Below, one piece after another: positions 60,229-64,000 of a stretch of 64,000 nt of DNA (position 1 is the first letter of the stretch; the number at the start of each line of letters is the position of its first letter). Source of the stretch: Branchiostoma floridae. Its lineage: Eukaryota > Chordata > Leptocardii > Amphioxiformes > Branchiostomatidae. The notes under the pieces were generated by a model, which saw only the letters and a list, made by a program, of their open reading frames with translations, was not told the DNA's origin and searched no databases. The DNA lies in the NCBI RefSeq assembly GCF_000003815.2, contig NW_023365775.1, positions 226,282 through 290,281 of the forward strand, given 5' to 3'. The position numbers and the translations under genes are program-made.

Positions 60229-60644
60229 AATATTATGCCTTTGTGTGTAAAACGTAACAGAGTGCTCATTTTGGTGAGAGTGGTCCAGCTCTAGCTGTAT
60301 CTACAATCAAGACCTGACCTATACGATAAATATATCATTTTACACTTTCCATCTTAGGCGAAAGCGGTGAATTAGAAACGCCACATGAAGCCTTCACGTC
60401 CGGAGCTGGCGCTCGCTACCTCGACCTGACCGCCGAGTTCAGCAGGGCCTTCCGGACAACCCCCGTGGTGACTGTGGGCTTGACGAAACTGGACCATTTG
60501 GATGGGGATGGTGGTGGGGATGGTAACATCCGGGTCACAGCAAGCGTGGAGTCCGTCTCCACAACAAGCCTGAAGGTGCGAGTCGGCACCTGGAATAGTT
60601 CACAGTTGTACTATGCCAAAATCCACTGGATAGCCTGTGCATGA
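55278..60644 (+). CDS. Gene 4: type II membrane protein with coiled-coil stalk and C-terminal H-type lectin domain
   Basis: Model join(55278-55317, 56796-56882, 56978-57076, 58451-58599, 59133-59265, 59659-59877, 60358-60644), 337 residues plus stop, all phases consistent. There is no signal peptide. Residues 1-100 are cytosolic and include two paralogous modules (TAPLQQSQTDWQ...NPMYVSRE and APMQQPQTYWR...NALYVYRA) with tyrosine motifs. A basic stretch precedes the TM segment (about 101-117, IAAGIAVLLSLVAVSLA), then FINKE and EISQLTVTVNNLKSNQ, a heptad-rich stalk (LQREMQQLHAQNQEMEKEIQ), and an H-type lectin domain (about 250-337) with AFRTTPVVTVGLTKLD, SLKVRVGTWN and IHWIACA. By family knowledge H-type lectins bind sugars, often GalNAc, as oligomers; the coiled coil fits trimerisation. 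The protein would display a lectin on the cell surface. Confidence 0.85.
55586..55637. repeat. (GT)n microsatellite
   Basis: Uninterrupted GT tract followed by a G run, inside intron 1 of gene 4. Confidence 0.95.
56150..56205 (+). pseudogene. Relic copy of a gene 4 cytoplasmic exon end
   Basis: ccccaaccaaatgtacgcc then accggagaaggta matches the end of exon 56796-56882 (cccaaccctatgtacgtctc then cagagaaggta), reading PNQMYATGE versus PNPMYVSRE. The similarity continues past the donor (ttttcaag versus atttcaag). No matching upstream half was found. Confidence 0.55.
56796..57076 (+). CDS. Gene 4 exons 2-3: duplicated cytoplasmic modules
   Basis: Exons 56796-56882 (29 codons) and 56978-57076 (33 codons), both phase 1-1 with tctccag or cctccag acceptors. 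Shared core: QQ(S/P)QT.W...A..AAS.PN..YV.R. Serial exon duplication of a possible tyrosine-based motif. Confidence 0.8.
57537..58336. mobile_element. Terminal-inverted-repeat element, 800 bp
   Basis: Ends aaccctatccagactg and its exact complement cagtctggatagggtt. The interior matches 6540-7090. No coding capacity. In intron 3 of gene 4. Confidence 0.88.
58451..58599 (+). CDS. Gene 4 exon 4: transmembrane anchor
   Basis: Acceptor ttgttttgtag/CAGACC, donor AAAGAG/GTAAAC. Encodes SRRCALCSFIRSHQSC, then IAAGIAVLLSLVAVSLA, then PQTFINKE. Phase 1 in, phase 0 out. The basic N-terminal flank predicts N-in topology. Confidence 0.88.
59133..59877 (+). CDS. Gene 4 exons 5-6: stalk and coiled coil
   Basis: Exon 59133-59265 encodes EISQLTVTVNNLKSNQENMS and KKSLLGMSKMTG. 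Exon 59659-59877 encodes LQSVLDQLQREMQQLHAQNQ followed by a duplicated heptad block (EIQQLQNETAAKD / EIQQLQTEMAAKD). Confidence 0.85.
60141..60226. repeat. (TA)n microsatellite
   Basis: About 86 bp of perfect TA in the last intron of gene 4. Confidence 0.97.
60358..60644 (+). CDS. Gene 4 exon 7: H-type lectin domain
   Basis: Encodes AFTSGAGARYLDLTAEFSRA, FRTTPVVTVGLTKLD, an Asp/Gly-rich loop, NIRVTASVESVSTTSLKVRV, GTWNSS, YYAKIHWIACA and stop. The P.V.VGL..LD and final W.A pattern is characteristic of H_lectin (PF09458). Confidence 0.85.
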
Positions 60645-61126
60645 GATGTAAAACTTGCACATGCACATGCTTTGGTTTAAAGGCAACCTAAGCAATCTTA
60701 GCCCAAGTCAGGGTTGTAGAAATTCAATTATCAAAGTTAATTTTGGGGACACTTTTCTACGTTATAAGATAAAGCAACTCTATTACGTTCAAAACCAACA
60801 TTCAAGAGGCAAATATTTGCAGCGGCAATGCCGCGAGGACGACTTGAAGTCTGATATATGTGGGTTACAATATGTAGGGAATCCTAGCGTGGCTTGTTTC
60901 TGCGCCGTTTATATGTATATGTATATACCGTTCAAAGTATGAAATAATGATGTAAATGTGGGAAAATAGTGTAGTACATACAAGTTCATACAGATTGCCT
61001 TATCAAGATTATTTCCGCTTTTAACGTGCTAATATTGTAAAGCTTGTCTTGGAGCATGTCTTGTAGGGGTCGCAGAGATGAATTACTCTGCACTTTTACT
61101 ACATATGGTCTTTTAAGTTCAATTCC

Positions 61127-61132
61127 AATAAA
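61127..61132 (+). promoter_or_regulatory. Candidate poly(A) signal of gene 4
   Basis: AATAAA about 480 bp beyond the stop codon. Confidence 0.45.
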
Positions 61133-61139
61133 AGGAATG

Positions 61140-62100
61140 ATTGAATTAATGAGATTATTTCAACTTTGTTGTGTGCTTCCCTTTCTAGTCTTGTTCAGAA
61201 TTAGAATAAGGCACGTGCACATTCTAGCCAAGTATCCAGCTATCTCTTCGGTCCATTCCGTATTTGCTGAGAGAGTAGATTGATTTGATTTGATATGATT
61301 TATTCGGCTGTATAACGATACAGGTAACTAACGATACAGGCTACAGAGACGATCCGTGTTTACAGCTTGACTAGCAGTCGCACGATCTAGAATGTCAGTA
61401 TTTGATACAAATGATATTACTAGGTTATCTATATGAGGCTAGTTAGAGCTCTTAATTACGTAATACAGTGCAGATCGTTTAGTAAGGTAGCTACTATAAG
61501 TAATACAATTAGGCTATAATATATACATATTGCTACGCAGATCGTTCGGTGATATTAGGGTATTTGTTGTTATATACACTCAGACAATGCTCCACATATA
61601 GAGAAATACAACTATCATCATATAGCCGCATTTCATAGTTATGACGCGTTATTCACTAGTACTGATCATGAATTAGCAAGATAGCCTAATTAATGACCAC
61701 TCATAAGACCACCTCTTTCGCATCGCTCACTCGGTGGTTTTATTCGCTGGTTATAGCAAAGGTCCAGGCGTTATCACACCATATACACCTCGGGGAGGAT
61801 CATTAACCCCTCATTAAACTACAGTATGTGGGGCATAACTCAAGCCGAAGGGATGACATTTCTTCATACCGACTTCTGTACATTTGACACACCTGCTTGT
61901 CGCCTACTCACCTTTGCTACTTTATATTCGCTAAACACAATTAAGCTGCCCCTTTCCTCAACAGTGCCCTGTAAACGATACCTATGTTGCCATGGCGACG
62001 AGACTTCAGCGTGCGTGTGTACACAGTAGCACGCTCTTGGCTCGTGAAAAGGAAATGATTGACAGCTCAATGGGACGACCACGTCTGAGGGTAAAGTTCA
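61140..62100. other. Intergenic stretch, no gene seen
   Basis: AT-rich, possibly a degenerate retroelement tail around 61260-61560 (gatttgatttgatatgattta). No clear core promoter for the following gene was identified. Confidence 0.4.
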
Positions 62101-62127
62101 GGCTATTGAGTTTACCGTACGAGCGTC

Positions 62128-64000
62128 ATGGCTGACAGTGGACACAGAGACTGCGGTTTTGTGAACGACAGTTTTCTGACCAAAAAGTCGACGTCTGAAG
62201 TGATACCGAATCACTATGACGAACAACGTGCTAACGGACGTCCTCACGGACAAGTGAGATTTTCTTGTCCCACCTGGCGTCAACAGGTAAAAGTGAAAGG
62301 CGTTTCCGGTTTACCTGTGGGGGGCGTGTGTACACCTAATGACGGAATGTTGGCGGAACAAAACCACCGGTGGGCCGGTAACAGGAATCACGACGGACAG
62401 GTAGAAGATTGTTATCTCACCTGCCGACAAAAGATTGGTCAGAAAGGTGATACGAGCCCACCTGAGGAAGGTGTGCCTGTAGCCATAACGAACGGTGAGT
62501 GGCGCTATTGTTCAGTACCAGGAAAAACCGGAAGTCAACCCTCAAGGCTACTGTATAGAGAGTGCGGCGAGACTGTGGTCGGAGAAGGTATAAACAGTGT
62601 CCATAATAACCGCACCTGTGGCACACCTGTAGACGTCTTAGAAGACAAGCAGGGAGAAGATTATCGGACTCCTCAGAAGATGGTGGAAAGGATCTTAAAG
62701 AGACTGAACGCCTTGGAGGAAAGTAAACGCCTTGCGGAAAGCGAGAGGACGGAAATGGAGGAACAAATCTTTAAGCAGAAGGAAGAAGCTATAAAGAAAG
62801 TCGAAGAAAGTGCCAAGACGCTGACAGAACAGGTGAGGCTTGTCTTTGAAAGGTGGGAGCAAGACGTCAAGAATGAGATGGAAGACTTGACGTTACAGCT
62901 ACAGAAATTCCATGGCAACGGAAGACAAAACTCTGACGTTATGGAATCTAAACTTCACCTAAATTTGCAACGTCACACACCCAAACAACCCACTATAAAT
63001 TTTGTACCAAGTGATTTTGAAGGGTCTGTTTTCACACTCGGACGGATTGAGGTCAAAGAAGACAGAGACGTCTGCTCCCCACGACAAGACGTTCTCTCAA
63101 CGCCTTCAAGAACGTTCACGTCTTGGAAGTCTCGTTTTGGGACCAGCGGGACAAAAAAGGGACAGTTTTCAGAACCGCTGTGTGTTACCACCGCTTCAGA
63201 TCAGGTCTACGTCATCGACCGAGCGGGCGGCGGGCGAGTCCAAGTCTTCACGTTCAAGGGGGAGCAGATCAGCGAATTTATGCTTAACTTTGGGGACAAC
63301 CTGAACATAAACGGTTGCGGGTTGTTTTCTGACGGAAGGCATGTTACGTTTGTGGGCAGTTTTTACAAAGGAGTTATAGGCGTGGACACGACTTATACAA
63401 ACGTGTTTTTGAAATACACCAAAGAAGGGCGGCTGATTGCGAGAAGAACTCTGACTGTCGGCTCGGGCCGGGATCCGGTTATAGACGCTTCGGGATTTCA
63501 GGACGGCAGGTATGTTTTTTTAAATAACTCAGTGAAGCAAGACAAAAAAAAAAGGACATAAAGGTTAGAGTGTCTGCCCTAGAACTCATAGGTCCTGGGT
63601 TTGAGTTCCCTGACATGCCGCCAATGTTCAGCCATTTTGGAAGGCACTTCACACACCTTTTTTTCAGTCCACCTAGGTGTAAAAGTAAGACTCAGTACAT
63701 AACTTTGGTTTAGACACAGTTGATCACAAACCACTGCCCCTACGGCCCAAAACGTCCATGGAGCTACCTCTATCTTATGTTTTACAATGAAAAAAAAATT
63801 AAGTCTAACACTGTTTGTCAGTAAGTAAGAATTTAGAACGCTTGACTATTTCATCATATCCATGTGCTTTAGGAACTATACTATAATAGCGATATTGTCC
63901 TTACCACAGGATTGCAGCAGCTCTGACTGGGAAGGTCTGTATACTAGCTACGAGCGGTGACACCCAGTCCGAGTTCGACACGACTGTACAGACCTACAAG
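62128..64000 (+). CDS. Gene 5: TRIM-NHL-like protein, 3' incomplete
   Basis: Exon 62128-63509 (460 codons, phase 2 out, donor GGCAG/GTATGT) joins exon 63910-64000, which stays open to the edge. Residues 1-180 are a Cys-containing region with two diverged copies of GQV..(S)C...RQ...KG.(V/T)S....GV (about 41-67 and 90-115). Residues 183-262 form a coiled coil (ALEESKRLAESERTEMEEQI). Residues 291-310 read NFVPSDFEGSVFTLGRIEV, a linker seen in TRIM2/3-like proteins. From about 335 NHL repeats begin: SRFGTSGTKKGQFSEPLCVT, DQVYVIDRAGGGRVQVF. No RING or B-box is encoded in this exon; it would need an upstream exon, which I did not find, or the protein has lost ligase activity. Kozak context gtcATGG is acceptable. 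Confidence 0.75.
63561..63740 (+). mobile_element. tRNA-derived SINE
   Basis: Head taaaggttagagtgtctgcc with B-box-like gggtttgagttccc, then the core cctaggtgtaaaa..aagac..agtacataact shared with the SINEs at 3905 and 51421. It lies in the intron of gene 5. Confidence 0.75.

Noticed and set aside
51421-63650. tRNA-like heads at 51421 and 63561 as functional tRNA genes
   Set aside because: A/B boxes only, no complete cloverleaf could be drawn, and both continue into a shared SINE core.
1-64000. CRISPR arrays, operons, bacterial-type RNA genes
   Set aside because: No such arrangement is present; the tandem arrays are eukaryotic minisatellites and all supported genes are intron-split.

Overview
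The window is metazoan nuclear DNA: AT-rich, intron-rich, full of short inverted-repeat elements, tRNA-derived SINEs and microsatellites, with one 100-N assembly gap (13444-13543). The protein families point to a cephalochordate (amphioxus, Branchiostoma-like). The best sign is a type II membrane lectin whose transmembrane/stalk region ends in FINKE and continues EISQL; I recall this arrangement as typical of large amphioxus lectin families. No database was searched. All gene models below were built by hand from splice sites, reading frame and exon phase, and every junction used keeps frame.

Layout. About 2.6-10.2 kb, minus strand: gene 1, a 282-residue signal peptide protein with two copies of an unnamed Trp/Tyr-rich domain and a C-terminal membrane segment. 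10.4-19.1 kb: spacer filled by diverged copies of a ~1.3 kb repeat. 19.26-29.03 kb, minus: gene 2, a 498-residue pancreatic-type lipase with an intact Ser/Asp/His triad and 23-residue lid, but with a Cys-rich, sequon-rich tail where a PLAT domain would be expected. 29.3-35.1 kb: spacer with long CA and TG tracts and another copy of the 1.3 kb repeat. 35.39-50.39 kb, minus: gene 3, an 832-residue secreted mosaic (Cys-rich domain, TSP1, CUB, CTLD, CTLD, TSP1, TSP1, CTLD). 50.6-55.2 kb: transposon-rich spacer. 55.28-60.64 kb, plus: gene 4, a 337-residue type II membrane protein with a coiled-coil stalk and C-terminal H-type lectin domain. 62.13 kb to the right edge, plus: gene 5, a TRIM-NHL-like coiled-coil plus NHL-repeat protein, incomplete at the edge.

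The most interesting observation is that genes 1, 2 and 3 encode unrelated ectodomains but begin with homologous leaders: a non-coding first exon, then an exon carrying the end of the 5'UTR and a related signal peptide that always ends in phase 1 after Ala-Gln. For genes 1 and 2 the homology runs on through the TATA box to about 160 bp upstream; gene 3 keeps TATA, an inverted CCAAT box and the leader exon in more diverged form. This looks like a promoter-plus-signal-peptide cassette duplicated and joined to three different phase-1 ectodomain sets, so the genes may be co-expressed. A lipase, a lectin/CUB/TSP1 mosaic and a membrane protein would suit a mucosal or gut epithelium, but that is inference only.

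Most remaining sequence is repeats: several inverted-repeat element families, a 125-135 bp minisatellite in introns of both gene 1 and gene 2, a duplicated minisatellite block in the 5' intron of gene 3, and truncated retroelements.
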